Notes: generated from the sequence alone by a model not told the origin. DNA of 64,000 nt from Lacinutrix sp. WUR7 (GCF_016864015.1 NZ_CP045067.1:841001-905000), one strand, 5' to 3'; positions 8,589 to 17,835 are shown, numbered from the stretch's first letter. Numbers and translations: made by a program.

Positions 8589-11500
8589 TTATTCTTTTAT
8601 AACACGTATCGTCTTGGTTACAGTACCAATAGTTACGCTAACAAAATAAGCACCAGTTTGTAAGTTAGACATGTCTAAACTTCTTGTTGTTGTATTTGGT
8701 ATTTCTGTTAAAACGGTTTGTCCAAGCATATTAAATACTGCAATCTTAGACATTTCTTTTTTAGCTGTTATGTTTAACAATCCTTTTACTGGATTCGGGT
8801 AATAGCTAAACAATTGTTCGTCTTCAATTCCTGGAATGGATAAAGTAGAATCGGTAACAGTAATACTAAAACCACCTTCAAATCTTCCTGAAGTTATCGG
8901 AGAAACAGGAGGTCCAGCAACACCATCACTCCAAACTCTAACATAATAGGTAGCACTTGGTACTAGCCCTGTTAAAGCTACTGTTTCCCCTCCATTGTAT
9001 GCAGAACATGCTATAATATCAACATCTAATTGTGAACAATCTAAAGACGAATATACAGCAACATTGGCTTGATCAGACGTATCCGTAATAACTGTTGCTA
9101 TAGTAGCTTGCCCAGAAGCTGGACCTTGAAAAGTGTACCACACATCTGCTTTAAAGGTATATGAATCACATTCTGTATCATCATCTTCTCCAACAGTACT
9201 ATCTGTTGCTCCTGCCGTGGTTTGACCTGTTAACGTAACACCTAAGTTAAGAGATGTTGGATTAGCACATAAATCATTTCCTGGTGATGGAACACTTGTA
9301 ATACAATCCACAACCATTTCATAATCTCCATCATCATCATCATAACCTTCTATCATAATAAAGTACGTTATGTTTGGTTGCGCAGTAAAAGTAAGTACAG
9401 ATTGATCCCCAGAACATGCTTCGGAATCATCGTTAAATGCAATAAGATTACTTTGCAAACAATCATCAAAAATTCGAAAAGCAGTATCGTAATCCGAACC
9501 GCACAATGACAAGTTTACATCGGTTAAAGTAGCACTCATGAAAGAGTAATACACATCATTAGAAGGATTACCTCCACTATCTGTTGCGCTAACTGTTGAA
9601 CCAGTAACCGTTTCACCGCATGTCACTGCAATAGTTCCTGTACACAAGTCATTAGCAGGTGCTGGACAAGTAAAGGTTACGGCTCCTAAATCCACATCGC
9701 AGGCAACATCATTTCCATGTTGCAAGGTAAAGTTTATAGATGTTCCTGAGGCATAAGGACCCAGTTCATAGGTACCAGTTGTCGTAACAGTTGTAGATGC
9801 AGTTCCGTCAAATATTACCGGACTACCATTACCTACATCGGTAACATTTACATCCACATAAAAACCACTATTTGCGCAATCTTGAGTGCCAAGAGTTGCG
9901 GTTGCAGCTCCTGCCGCACAGGTATCTACAATATCTACTTTAATATTATGAAAGCCAAAGCTATTTAATTCCCCACTAACAGGGGCCGAAATATTAAAAC
10001 TCGAAATATCTGTTGCATTTAACACGCTGGTAATGGCGATAGCTCCAGATCCTAAAGGATAAGATGTAGGACTAGATATTTCAAGATCATCGTTATTGGT
10101 AACTAATATGGTACCCGGATTCAAAGCATCATAATCCATACCTTTTAAAGTGAAATTGGTTGGAAATCCATTTCTAGTTATGGACAAAACGTGTGGATTT
10201 AGCGGATCTCCAAAACTATGAAAAAACACAAAATCTCCTGGTAGACCAGGTAATTCTTCTAGATCTTCATCCCCAGAATGCGCAATAGTTAATACATAGG
10301 TATCTCCATCTTTAACTATTGTTTCTGTAATAATATTTAACGTATCATCATCTACTGCTGTATCTATAGTGAAAATCACCTCGTCACAGGTATTAGAAAC
10401 GGTACCTATTACCACATCACATGTTGGATCTACTCCGTGTTGCAACGTAAAGGTTACTGGTGTTCCTATTGGATAGGTTCCAACACCAAACGTTCCTGTA
10501 CCTGTTATAGGGATAGAATTTGTACCATCAAATAAAACAGGACTTCCTCCACTACCTAAATCCGTGATATTTATAACTGCATAAAAAGTACCTGCATCAC
10601 AATCTTGAAACGGTGTATCCAATTGCGCGGTTCCCGCTGCAGGGGAACAAGGTGGCGGACAAGTATCTGTCACGGCTCCTAAATCGACATTACAGGTAAT
10701 ATCCGTTCCGTGTTGTAAAGTGAAATTGACTGGTGTTCCTGTTGGATATGGTCCAAAATCGTAATCACCTATTGCTGTAACTGGCGTAGTAGTTGTACCA
10801 TCGAAAATAGATGGTGTACCACCTCCTAAATCGGTTACATTTACTTGCGCAAGAAACGTTCCTGCTCCACAATCTTGACTTACAAAAGTTGCTGTTCCTA
10901 CTGGTGGCACGCAACCTTCTTCGATATCTATGCTAATATTATGGAATCCAAATAGATTTAAATCATCCGTATTATTCGTACCAATTTTAAAACTTGAAAT
11001 ATTTACACCGTTTAAAACATTAGTAAAATTTAAAGCTCCAGACGACCCAGCATCATACGATGTATATGCGGAAATTACTTGATCATCCTGGTTTCGAACG
11101 TATATACTTCCTGTTCCCGCTGCGTCATAATCTATTCCATTTAAAGTAAAATTTGCTGGAAAACCATTTCTTGTTACCGATAAAACAAATGGGTCAAGCG
11201 GATTCGTCGTACTATGATAAAAGAATAAATCGGATGGATTACCAACTACTCCAAGAAGTGCCTCACTACCAGAATGATCTACAGTTAACACAAACGTATC
11301 TGCGCCAACAACAATAGTTTCTGTAATATTTGTACCATTATCTACTGCGGTATCAATAGTAAAAATTATTTCATTGCAAGTATCTTTTACAATACCTAAA
11401 TCCACATTACATGTACTATCGCTACCATGTAGTAAGGTAATTGGTATAATTGTACCAGCCGCATAAGGCCCAAGTGTTGTAATACCTGTTGCCGTAACTG

Positions 11501-12449
11501 GAGAGGATGTAGTACCATCATATATTACTGGACTTCCTCCACTTCCTAAATCTGTTACATTTACATCTACCAAAAATGTCCCTGCTACACAATCTTGTGA
11601 ATTCAACATTACTGTTCCTGCTGGTGGTAAACAAGGTGGCGGACATGTATCTGTCACGGCTCCTAAATCGACATTACAAAAAGCATCACTACCGTGTTGT
11701 AAAGTGAAATTTACTGGTGTTCCTGTTGGGTAAGGCCCAAAATTATAAACACCCGTTGCAGTAACTGCTGTAGTAGTTGTACCATCAAAAATAGATGGTG
11801 TTCCACTTCCTAAAGCTGTAATATTTACATCAGCCATAAATGTTCCTGCTCCACAATCTTGACTCACAAAATTTGCTGTTCCTGCTGGAGGAACACAAGC
11901 TTCTACTATACTCACATTAATATTATGGAATGCAAAATCAGTATTATCTGAAAAATCTGGTTGAATAATCTTAAAAGCACTAATATCTGCAGCATTAGCT
12001 GGATTCGTTATATTAATTGCACCAGAACCTACTACATATTGTTGATTTATTGAAATCTCGGTATCATCTTGATTTAAAATGGATATAAATCCGGTCTCTA
12101 CCGTATCATAATCAATTCCATTTAAATTAAAGTTTGTAGGAATCCCATTCCTAGTAAGTGTAAGAGTAAATGTATTTGCATTAGCCCCGCCACTACCATA
12201 ATAAAAAGCCCAATCTCCAGTACTTAATTCAAATAAAGTCTCAGCTCCTGAACCAGGAACATCAATTAACAATACATACGTATCAGACCCTACCATTAGT
12301 GTTTCTGTAATACTAACGCCATCATCCTGTGCCGTATCAATTGTGAAATTTATATTCTGAGCAATAGCAGAATAACTAAATAGCAATAAGACACAAAAAA
12401 CACGGATGCTTTTGAGTATTGCTTTTTTTAAATTGTAGTTCTTTTTCAT
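8589..12449 (-). CDS. Giant modular T9SS-secreted surface protein
   Basis: This 1,286-residue protein has a signal peptide (about residues 1-30, ending SYSAIAQ) and a type A T9SS sorting tail from about residue 1,210 (LFSYYPNPVKGLLNI). Two internal repeats are interleaved. Module A, about 150 residues, begins FTIDTA near 34, 362 and 690 and ends in a FHNI motif. Module B, about 87 residues, has a start such as CVPPAGTA and the recurring S-Q-D-C, IFDGTT, FTLQHG and CNVDLG motifs, near 185, 273, 513, 600 and 844. The order is A-BB-A-BB-A-B. Two NDLC-starting PPC-like beta domains follow near 932 and 1,059. The regular cysteines suggest disulphides or metal binding outside the cell. No catalytic motif is visible, so an adhesin or structural surface role is inferred. 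Confidence 0.88.
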   Translation of the reverse strand: MKKNYNLKKAILKSIRVFCVLLLFSYSAIAQNINFTIDTAQDDGVSITETLMVGSDTYVLLIDVPGSGAETLFELSTGDWAFYYGSGGANANTFTLTLTRNGIPTNFNLNGIDYDTVETGFISILNQDDTEISINQQYVVGSGAINITNPANAADISAFKIIQPDFSDNTDFAFHNINVSIVEACVPPAGTANFVSQDCGAGTFMADVNITALGSGTPSIFDGTTTTAVTATGVYNFGPYPTGTPVNFTLQHGSDAFCNVDLGAVTDTCPPPCLPPAGTVMLNSQDCVAGTFLVDVNVTDLGSGGSPVIYDGTTSSPVTATGITTLGPYAAGTIIPITLLHGSDSTCNVDLGIVKDTCNEIIFTIDTAVDNGTNITETIVVGADTFVLTVDHSGSEALLGVVGNPSDLFFYHSTTNPLDPFVLSVTRNGFPANFTLNGIDYDAAGTGSIYVRNQDDQVISAYTSYDAGSSGALNFTNVLNGVNISSFKIGTNNTDDLNLFGFHNISIDIEEGCVPPVGTATFVSQDCGAGTFLAQVNVTDLGGGTPSIFDGTTTTPVTAIGDYDFGPYPTGTPVNFTLQHGTDITCNVDLGAVTDTCPPPCSPAAGTAQLDTPFQDCDAGTFYAVINITDLGSGGSPVLFDGTNSIPITGTGTFGVGTYPIGTPVTFTLQHGVDPTCDVVIGTVSNTCDEVIFTIDTAVDDDTLNIITETIVKDGDTYVLTIAHSGDEDLEELPGLPGDFVFFHSFGDPLNPHVLSITRNGFPTNFTLKGMDYDALNPGTILVTNNDDLEISSPTSYPLGSGAIAITSVLNATDISSFNISAPVSGELNSFGFHNIKVDIVDTCAAGAATATLGTQDCANSGFYVDVNVTDVGNGSPVIFDGTASTTVTTTGTYELGPYASGTSINFTLQHGNDVACDVDLGAVTFTCPAPANDLCTGTIAVTCGETVTGSTVSATDSGGNPSNDVYYSFMSATLTDVNLSLCGSDYDTAFRIFDDCLQSNLIAFNDDSEACSGDQSVLTFTAQPNITYFIMIEGYDDDDGDYEMVVDCITSVPSPGNDLCANPTSLNLGVTLTGQTTAGATDSTVGEDDDTECDSYTFKADVWYTFQGPASGQATIATVITDTSDQANVAVYSSLDCSQLDVDIIACSAYNGGETVALTGLVPSATYYVRVWSDGVAGPPVSPITSGRFEGGFSITVTDSTLSIPGIEDEQLFSYYPNPVKGLLNITAKKEMSKIAVFNMLGQTVLTEIPNTTTRSLDMSNLQTGAYFVSVTIGTVTKTIRVIKE

Positions 12450-12475
12450 AATAAATATATTTATGTTAATACCAT

Positions 12476-12511
12476 AAGGATACCGTCAAAAAACAATTTG
12501 GCGGTATCCTT
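12476..12511 (-). terminator. Hairpin downstream of the tail-collar gene
   Basis: AAGGATACCG and CGGTATCCTT form a 10-bp stem, extended inward by CAAA/TTTG around a short loop. It lies about 20 bp beyond the tail-collar stop. The U-run is stronger on the plus strand, so efficiency on the minus strand is uncertain. Confidence 0.6.
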
Positions 12512-12532
12512 TTATTTAGTTTGTTTATCTTT

Positions 12533-13060
12533 TTAGTTTCTACTTGGAAAGACACCTTGTAATGCTATAATATAACTTAAGGCTGTAAAAGGCTGCATGT
12601 TATTATGCGGTAGATTACCACCAGACTGTCCAATAACTGTAGCATCTGCAGCCATTTGTGCATTTGCTCCTGTTGCAAAAACCCCACCTTCTGCATTGTA
12701 AGCATTTGCTGGGTTTGTTACTGTAGCTCCACCCCTAGGAATTGGACTCACAGCGTTAGTAACAGCAGTATGATTATGTGTAGGCATTTGGTTAGCATTA
12801 AGAATTACAGCTGCTTCCCCTCCTTTTTGCCCTAGCTTTATGGTTGGCTGTCCAGGACCTGACCCTGGGTGTACAGGAACTCTACCTCTTAAGTCGGGTA
12901 AAGCAAAAGTTGTTCTACCATCACCTCCATAAGTAGTTCCTAATAAAGAAAATAAAGCGTTGTACTGCGAAATAGGTAATAACTGCCCGTCGCAATATGC
13001 CCATCCTCGTGGTGCAAAAGTCCCTCCGAACAAAATAATTTGTGCAATAAATGGATCCAT
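12533..13060 (-). CDS. Tail-collar (MdpB-like) domain protein
   Basis: This 175-residue protein has the phage Tail Collar domain, also found in microcystin-dependent protein MdpB. MDPFIAQIILFGG at the start, PRGWAYCDGQLLPI near residue 17, FSLLGTTYGGDGRTTFALPDLRGRVP (quoted only to name the fold: LLGTTYGGDG, then ALPDLRGR) and MPTHNHT near residue 92 are the family landmarks. No other phage structural gene is nearby, so this is not a prophage piece. Stand-alone copies occur in many free-living bacteria and their role is unknown. It is divergent from the following four-gene run. Confidence 0.85.
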   Translation of the reverse strand: MDPFIAQIILFGGTFAPRGWAYCDGQLLPISQYNALFSLLGTTYGGDGRTTFALPDLRGRVPVHPGSGPGQPTIKLGQKGGEAAVILNANQMPTHNHTAVTNAVSPIPRGGATVTNPANAYNAEGGVFATGANAQMAADATVIGQSGGNLPHNNMQPFTALSYIIALQGVFPSRN

Positions 13061-13091
13061 AATATATTTATTTAATTGGTTAATAACAAGT

Positions 13092-13099
13092 CAAAAGTA
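13092..13099 (-). promoter_or_regulatory. -7 box upstream of the tail-collar gene
   Basis: The minus strand reads TACTTTTG, a perfect TANNTTTG box, about 30 nt before the ATG. No convincing -33 TTG was found. Confidence 0.4.
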
Positions 13100-13236
13100 C
13101 TGATTTTTAGATAGTTAGACGTAAGCGATTTTACTTGATATAAGAACCGAGTAGAAATACCTGATTTTTTATTTTTATATGTTTTAATAAAAATATCTTG
13201 TAGCTTTAAAGTCTATTAATTAATAAATCTTAAATC

Positions 13237-13698
13237 ATGAGTATAAAAACGAAATCCATACCCGTTTTAGAAGCACAGATCTATGTGAAAAAATGGCAAT
13301 CCGAAAACAGTGCTACGAACAAGAAAGGTGGTCTAAAACATGCCAAAGCCTTTTTAATACCAGCTGGTGATCTTATTGATTGCCTAATAGAAATGGAGAT
13401 ATTAAAAGACCTCTCTTGTATTAACACGAGTCTTGTAGACTCTGCAGGTATTAGAGCCTATATGGGAATTGACAGACCAGCTTCAGACGACATGCAAAGT
13501 GCCGAAACCGAAAAACTAGTACTTGTAGCAACAACTAAAGAAGTAGATGGCACTAATAAAATAATACATAGAGATATTATAGAAGGATATGACATTAAAA
13601 ATCCGCCACCTCATAAATTAATTGGTACCGGTATTTTTGATTTTACAGATCCTTGCCCAACCACTTGTGATCCAAACAGCCCATTATATAATCCTTAA
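13237..13698 (+). CDS. Uncharacterised 153-residue protein
   Basis: I do not recognise a domain with known function. The protein is soluble, has no signal peptide and begins MSIKTKSIPVLEAQ. It carries a conserved-looking core, AFLIPAGDLIDCL near residue 40 and GIRAYMGID near 74, and ends in a proline- and cysteine-containing tail (PCPTTCDPNSP). It lies 8 bp before the membrane protein gene that overlaps the histidine kinase, so it probably belongs to the same transcription unit. A part in signalling is suggested by context only. Confidence 0.7.
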   Translation: MSIKTKSIPVLEAQIYVKKWQSENSATNKKGGLKHAKAFLIPAGDLIDCLIEMEILKDLSCINTSLVDSAGIRAYMGIDRPASDDMQSAETEKLVLVATTKEVDGTNKIIHRDIIEGYDIKNPPPHKLIGTGIFDFTDPCPTTCDPNSPLYNP

Positions 13699-13706
13699 AA
13701 AGTGAA

Positions 13707-14363
13707 ATGAAGGAATTTGATGAAGCAATTCAACAACTTGGTAAAATATTACTTTTTATAAATGCAACATTATATACTTATAGTTATTTAAAAGGCTACA
13801 AAAACAAAGCTATTAAATATTTTGCTATCTATTTAACACTTACTTTTTGTGTTTTAATAGGTAGTAATTTAATTGTGCAATTTCAGCGAAAATTTAATTT
13901 TGAATTAAATAATTTATACTTATCCCATTTCTATTTTATTTTTCAATTTATTTTTCTGTCGTTATTTTACAGTCAATTATTTAATAAAAAACAGAAAAAA
14001 TATTTAAATTCTATAAGTATTTTAGTGTTTTTAGTATTAATAATTCAATACACTTTAAACACTGCTTTATTTTCTCAATTTAATTTATTAGAAATATTAA
14101 TCACATCATTTCCTTTGGTAATATATTCCATTTTTCACTTATATAACTCGTTAAGCAAACCTGGTAAATACATGTATATAAATGCAGGAGTATTAATTTA
14201 CTTATCTATAAGTACACTTATATTTTTCCTTGGTAATTATGTTCCAAAAATCAATGATACATTAGCATTTAATGTATGGTTTTTAAATAGAGTATTTTAT
14301 GTAGGCTATTTAATACTAATTTTAATAGAATGGAAAAAGAGCTTATGGAAAACGAAAAATTAA
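13707..14363 (+). CDS. Seven-helix membrane protein beside a two-component system
   Basis: This 218-residue protein has about seven predicted membrane helices and very few charged residues. Its layout resembles a 7TM sensor module: hydrophobic stretches near 10-28, 38-58, 70-90, 98-118, 122-142, 155-173 and 188-208, then a basic tail (EWKKSLWKTKN). The kinase ATG at 14330 lies inside its 3' end, a 34-bp overlap. A separate sensor subunit for the kinase is an attractive inference, but no known domain is recognised. Confidence 0.75.
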   Translation: MKEFDEAIQQLGKILLFINATLYTYSYLKGYKNKAIKYFAIYLTLTFCVLIGSNLIVQFQRKFNFELNNLYLSHFYFIFQFIFLSLFYSQLFNKKQKKYLNSISILVFLVLIIQYTLNTALFSQFNLLEILITSFPLVIYSIFHLYNSLSKPGKYMYINAGVLIYLSISTLIFFLGNYVPKINDTLAFNVWFLNRVFYVGYLILILIEWKKSLWKTKN

Positions 14364-15133
14364 TTATTCAAGCATTGGTTTACGGAATCATCTTTTTGGT
14401 TTTAATAACTACTGGATTAATTCTGTTTTTTCATTATTCCAGACAAAAAATAGTGCAAAAAGAGCTTGAAAAAGCTGCATTAAAACTTGAAAGTCAACAA
14501 AAAATATTACAAACCTCTATTGCTATTCAAGAAATAGAACGCAAACGTATTGCACAAGATTTACATGATGCCATTAGTTCTAAACTCAACATTATTAGCT
14601 TGTCTACCAACGTGCTTTTAACAGATAAATCTATTAATGATAAACAGAAAGCTTCATTAAACCAAATCCTTGAAATAACCGCTACTACCCTAGAGAGTTC
14701 AAGAAAGATTGCGCATGATTTAATGCCTCCAATTTTAGATGAGTTCGGACTTAAGGTTGCTTTAGAAGAATTATTCGATGATTTTTCGGCAAATACAACA
14801 TTAGAAATAGAGCATAATATTGAAAATTTAAGTAAATTATCTAGAAATAATCAATTGCATGTATTTCGAATTATTCAAGAACTAATGAATAATTCTATTA
14901 GACATGGAAAAGCAAATGAATTAGCGATATATATGGAACAAAACCCAACAGGGTTTAAAATGCGCTATCAAGATAACGGTGTTGGTTTTAATGTGAAAGA
15001 AATTAGTAAAAAAAGTGGCATTGGTTTACAAAACATAAATAGCCGTGTTAAAATTTTAAACGGGTTTCTTAAAATGGAAAGCACCAAAAATAATGGTAGC
15101 CTTTTTATAATACAATGTACATATCATGGATAA
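14330..15133 (+). CDS. Membrane histidine kinase, NarL/LiaS type
   Basis: This 267-residue sensor kinase has one N-terminal membrane segment (about residues 10-34), a coiled linker and a HisKA_3-type dimerisation segment ERKRIAQDLHDAIS with the phospho-acceptor His79. A C-terminal HATPase domain follows (NNSIRHGKA as N-box, DNGVGF, then SGIGLQNINSR as G-box). It has no extracellular sensor domain of its own, so the signal probably comes from the overlapping 7TM protein. A second in-frame ATG at 14345 is possible. The response-regulator gene overlaps its end by 8 bp, showing tight coupling. Confidence 0.92.
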   Translation: MEKELMENEKLIIQALVYGIIFLVLITTGLILFFHYSRQKIVQKELEKAALKLESQQKILQTSIAIQEIERKRIAQDLHDAISSKLNIISLSTNVLLTDKSINDKQKASLNQILEITATTLESSRKIAHDLMPPILDEFGLKVALEELFDDFSANTTLEIEHNIENLSKLSRNNQLHVFRIIQELMNNSIRHGKANELAIYMEQNPTGFKMRYQDNGVGFNVKEISKKSGIGLQNINSRVKILNGFLKMESTKNNGSLFIIQCTYHG

Positions 15134-15803
15134 AATAAATATAGCATTAGCAGATGATGAACTTTTATTCTTACAAGGATTAAAAGCAATTTTAGGTAAT
15201 GAAGAAAATATCAATATTCTTTTTACTGCTCAAGATGGAGAGGATTTAGTACAACAATTACGCGAAGCAAAAACCCTACCTGAAATTGTAGTAACAGATC
15301 TTAAAATGCCTAATTTAAATGGCGTGGAAGTCACTAAAATTATTCACAAAGAATTTCCAGACATAAAAGTAATTGCACTTACTAGTTACTTTAGCAAACC
15401 TTTTATATTAAACATGATTTCTATTGGAGCTGTTGCTTATTTAGCAAAAAACAGCACACCAGCATTAATGATTAAAACCATTGAAGAGGTTTATGATAAA
15501 GGTTTTTATTACGACGGAAAAGTGATGCAATACGTTCATGAAAGTATTACAAATCCGAAAGACAAAAACACAAAATCTACATTTGACACTAATTACTTTA
15601 CAAAACGAGAAATAGAAGTTCTAGAACTTATTTGCAAACAATACACCACCAATGATATTGGCGAAACACTATTTATTAGTCCGAGAACTGTAGAAGGTCA
15701 TCGTAATAATTTATTGCTTAAAACCGAAGCAAAAAATGTTGCTGGACTGGTTATTTATGCATTAAAAAACAAGCTTGTTTCCCTAGATAACAATAGCTTT
15801 TAA
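15126..15803 (+). CDS. NarL/FixJ family response regulator
   Basis: This 225-residue regulator has an N-terminal receiver domain with acidic pair D10-D11, phospho-acceptor D58 (VVTDLKMPN) and T86 (ALTSYF), but it has AKNS near residue 102 in the Lys region. The C-terminal LuxR-type helix-turn-helix lies at about 155-215 (LTKREIEVLELI-like start FTKREIEVLELIC, then ISPRTVEGHRNNLLLKT). It is the cognate partner of the overlapping kinase. Targets may include the adjacent unknown gene or the large surface protein, but no operator could be identified. Confidence 0.93.
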   Translation: MDKINIALADDELLFLQGLKAILGNEENINILFTAQDGEDLVQQLREAKTLPEIVVTDLKMPNLNGVEVTKIIHKEFPDIKVIALTSYFSKPFILNMISIGAVAYLAKNSTPALMIKTIEEVYDKGFYYDGKVMQYVHESITNPKDKNTKSTFDTNYFTKREIEVLELICKQYTTNDIGETLFISPRTVEGHRNNLLLKTEAKNVAGLVIYALKNKLVSLDNNSF

Positions 15804-15806
15804 AAT

Positions 15807-15833
15807 AAAAAGCTCCTACAAGAGGAGCTTTTT
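15807..15833. terminator. Bidirectional intrinsic terminator
   Basis: AAAAAGCTCCT and AGGAGCTTTTT form an 11-bp stem around the loop ACAAG, between the convergent response-regulator and BI-1 genes. Confidence 0.93.
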
Positions 15834-15850
15834 ATTAATATTTTCAAGTC

Positions 15851-16576
15851 TTAATCTCTAGACATAAAAATCTGTAATACATACCAAAACAATAGCATTA
15901 AAGATGCAAATAAACCAAGCGAAGCTGGAATATATTGATCTACTGTATATTTATTGATAAGGTTAGAAGTTTGGTATAAAATAGAACCTCCTGCTAGTAA
16001 ACACATTCCTACAGAAAACCATAATCCTAGGTTAAACCCAAAAAGTGTTCCTGCTATAATTAAACCTATAGCTATAAAAAAGCCAATTGTTAAGCCCGTT
16101 TTTAAAAACGAAAAATCTTTTTTAGTTACAAAAACGACAGCGGTTAAACCACTAAATAAGGATAAGGTTACTATTGCTGCTTGTTGTAATATTTCTGGAC
16201 CAGAATCCATATAAAAAGCTGCCATATAAATCATTGGCACAAAGATAAATGCTTCGGCTAAAATATATAATGCATATGCTAAATATTGCTTGTTTTTATC
16301 TGGCGTCTTTAAAGCCATTTTTTCCGCATAATTAGTAATAAACATAAAACCTCCTAGCATGATTAGCCATTTAAAACCATCGGTCATGGATAGTGCAAAA
16401 TTTACAATAGTCTCGCTTTGCAATAATAAATATTCAAAAAGAATAAATACTAAAACGCCACCAGCAACATGTGCATACGTTTGTTTATAAAAAGCAACTC
16501 GGTCTACTTGTTCTAATGCTGCTACAAGTACTTTAGGTTGTTCCTCTTGAAAAGGATTTATATTTTGATTTTCCAT
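15851..16576 (-). CDS. Bax inhibitor-1/YccA family membrane protein
   Basis: This 241-residue protein has a soluble N-terminus (about 30 residues) and seven membrane helices, the architecture of the BI-1/TMBIM family. YKQTYAHVAGGVLVFI opens the first helix, and FKWLIMLGGFMF and LAEAFIFVPMIYMA are typical. Related bacterial proteins (for example YetJ) are pH-sensitive calcium leak channels, though function in this group is unproven. It stands alone, with terminators on both sides. Confidence 0.9.
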   Translation of the reverse strand: MENQNINPFQEEQPKVLVAALEQVDRVAFYKQTYAHVAGGVLVFILFEYLLLQSETIVNFALSMTDGFKWLIMLGGFMFITNYAEKMALKTPDKNKQYLAYALYILAEAFIFVPMIYMAAFYMDSGPEILQQAAIVTLSLFSGLTAVVFVTKKDFSFLKTGLTIGFFIAIGLIIAGTLFGFNLGLWFSVGMCLLAGGSILYQTSNLINKYTVDQYIPASLGLFASLMLLFWYVLQIFMSRD

Positions 16577-16614
16577 ATTTTTTTTTTGTTAGGTTTGGTT
16601 TTGAAAAGTAATAA

Positions 16615-16650
16615 AAAAAGAGACATTATTATCAACTAATGTCTCTTTTT
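16615..16650 (-). terminator. Intrinsic terminator of the zinc peptidase gene
   Basis: AAAAAGAGACATTA and TAATGTCTCTTTTT form a perfect 14-bp stem around an 8-nt loop, 18 bp after the peptidase stop codon. Confidence 0.92.
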
Positions 16651-16667
16651 CGTACTTCTTATATTTT

Positions 16668-17378
16668 TTAATCTCTTCTTCCCAGTATTTGAACTGCCCA
16701 ATATAACAAAGAAGCTAATGCACCAATTGCTGCAACTAAATAGGTTCTTGCTGCCCATTTAAGTGCATCTTCAGATCCTGCATATTCTTCTTGCGTCAAC
16801 ATGTTTTTATTTTTCAACCAAGCTAATGCTCTGTTACTTGCATCATATTCTACTGGTAACGTAATAAAACTAAATAAGGTTGCTGCTCCCATCATTATTA
16901 ATCCTGCAATTGCCACATAGGTTCCCATTACTCCCATTGCTTGGCTTGCCATTAAAGCAAGACCACCAAAGATAACATAGGTAGACATTTTGGAAGTTAT
17001 TTGCACCACCGGAACTAATTTAGAACGCATTGTTAAATATCTATATGCAGTTGCGTGTTGCACAGCATGACCAACTTCATGTGCTGCTACAGCGGCTGCA
17101 GCGGCATTGGCATGACCATAAACAACTTCGCTTAAATTAACGGTTTTATTTGCTGGATTGTAGTGATCTGTTAATTGTCCGTTAACAGAAATGACTTCTA
17201 CATCTGTAATACCATGATCAGCTAACATTTTTTTAGCAATCTCCGCTCCAGTCATACCATTACGAAGATGTACTTTTGAATAGAATGCGAATTTCTTTTT
17301 TAGTTTTCCACTTACTAAACTACTTATAAGGCCAATTACACCAATTAAAATGTAATAACCCATATTCCCTAACATCAT
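16668..17378 (-). CDS. YugP-type zinc metallopeptidase
   Basis: This 236-residue membrane-bound peptidase belongs to the neutral zinc metallopeptidase family (YugP). HEVGH at residues 100-104 supplies the two zinc histidines and the catalytic glutamate. A membrane segment precedes it (about 5-24) and two or three follow (about 125-165 and 205-228). SFITLPVEYDASNRALAWL near 170, with its Glu-Tyr-Asp, is typical of the family. Its substrates are unknown. The alternative start is the second Met at 17375. It ends at a strong terminator. Confidence 0.92.
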   Translation of the reverse strand: MMLGNMGYYILIGVIGLISSLVSGKLKKKFAFYSKVHLRNGMTGAEIAKKMLADHGITDVEVISVNGQLTDHYNPANKTVNLSEVVYGHANAAAAAVAAHEVGHAVQHATAYRYLTMRSKLVPVVQITSKMSTYVIFGGLALMASQAMGVMGTYVAIAGLIMMGAATLFSFITLPVEYDASNRALAWLKNKNMLTQEEYAGSEDALKWAARTYLVAAIGALASLLYWAVQILGRRD

Positions 17379-17475
17379 ATTATTCGTTTTAAGTTAATAG
17401 TTTAAATATAGCAAAAAGTAAGCCAATTTAATTGTGATCCATTTTGTCAGATTGAGGAAGTTCTTTTTAAAGAAA

Positions 17476-17835
17476 CTACTCTTCAAAATGTACCACTTCT
17501 ATAACTCGATTCTCCTTAAAAATAATAACAAGTTTTTCTTCTTTTGCTTCAAAAAAACTTGGTGGTTTTCCTAAAGTATATACCAAATGATCGCTTCCTG
17601 TAAGCGAGGAAGGGGATGCTGGGCCCAATAACAGAATAACCTCTTCTTTGGTTTTCGCTATCAGCATTTTACTTTTAATAATATCTTCTGCCAACTTATA
17701 TCGTGTAGTACGTTCGCTTTGCCATTGCTGTTGGTTAAAACGTTCTTCAAAAAGCCATGTTAATGTGGTGCTAAGTACAAAAGCTACAAAGAAAAACAGT
17801 CCAATTTTATCATTCCTCTTTAGTTTTAACCACAT
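17476..17835 (-). CDS. Small membrane-anchored protein, possibly SmpA/BamE-like fold
   Basis: This 119-residue protein has an N-terminal membrane anchor (IGLFFFVAFVLSTTLTWLF, about residues 11-29) and a small domain outside. The domain reads KSKMLIAKTKEEVILLLGPAS then YTLG, LVIIFKENRVIEV. The order helix, short L-G-x-P-like turn and beta hairpins resembles the SmpA/OmlA (BamE) fold, but the anchor is a membrane helix and not a lipobox. The function is unknown. It lies 34 bp upstream of nothing obvious and 35 bp downstream of the secreted 172-residue gene on the same strand. Confidence 0.65.
   Translation of the reverse strand: MWLKLKRNDKIGLFFFVAFVLSTTLTWLFEERFNQQQWQSERTTRYKLAEDIIKSKMLIAKTKEEVILLLGPASPSSLTGSDHLVYTLGKPPSFFEAKEEKLVIIFKENRVIEVVHFEE

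Noticed and set aside
8589-12449. Pseudogene or frameshift in the giant repeat gene
   Set aside because: The frame is open from signal peptide to T9SS tail and repeats keep register throughout.
12533-13060. Prophage remnant
   Set aside because: Only one tail-collar domain protein is present, with no integrase, capsid, terminase or att sites nearby.
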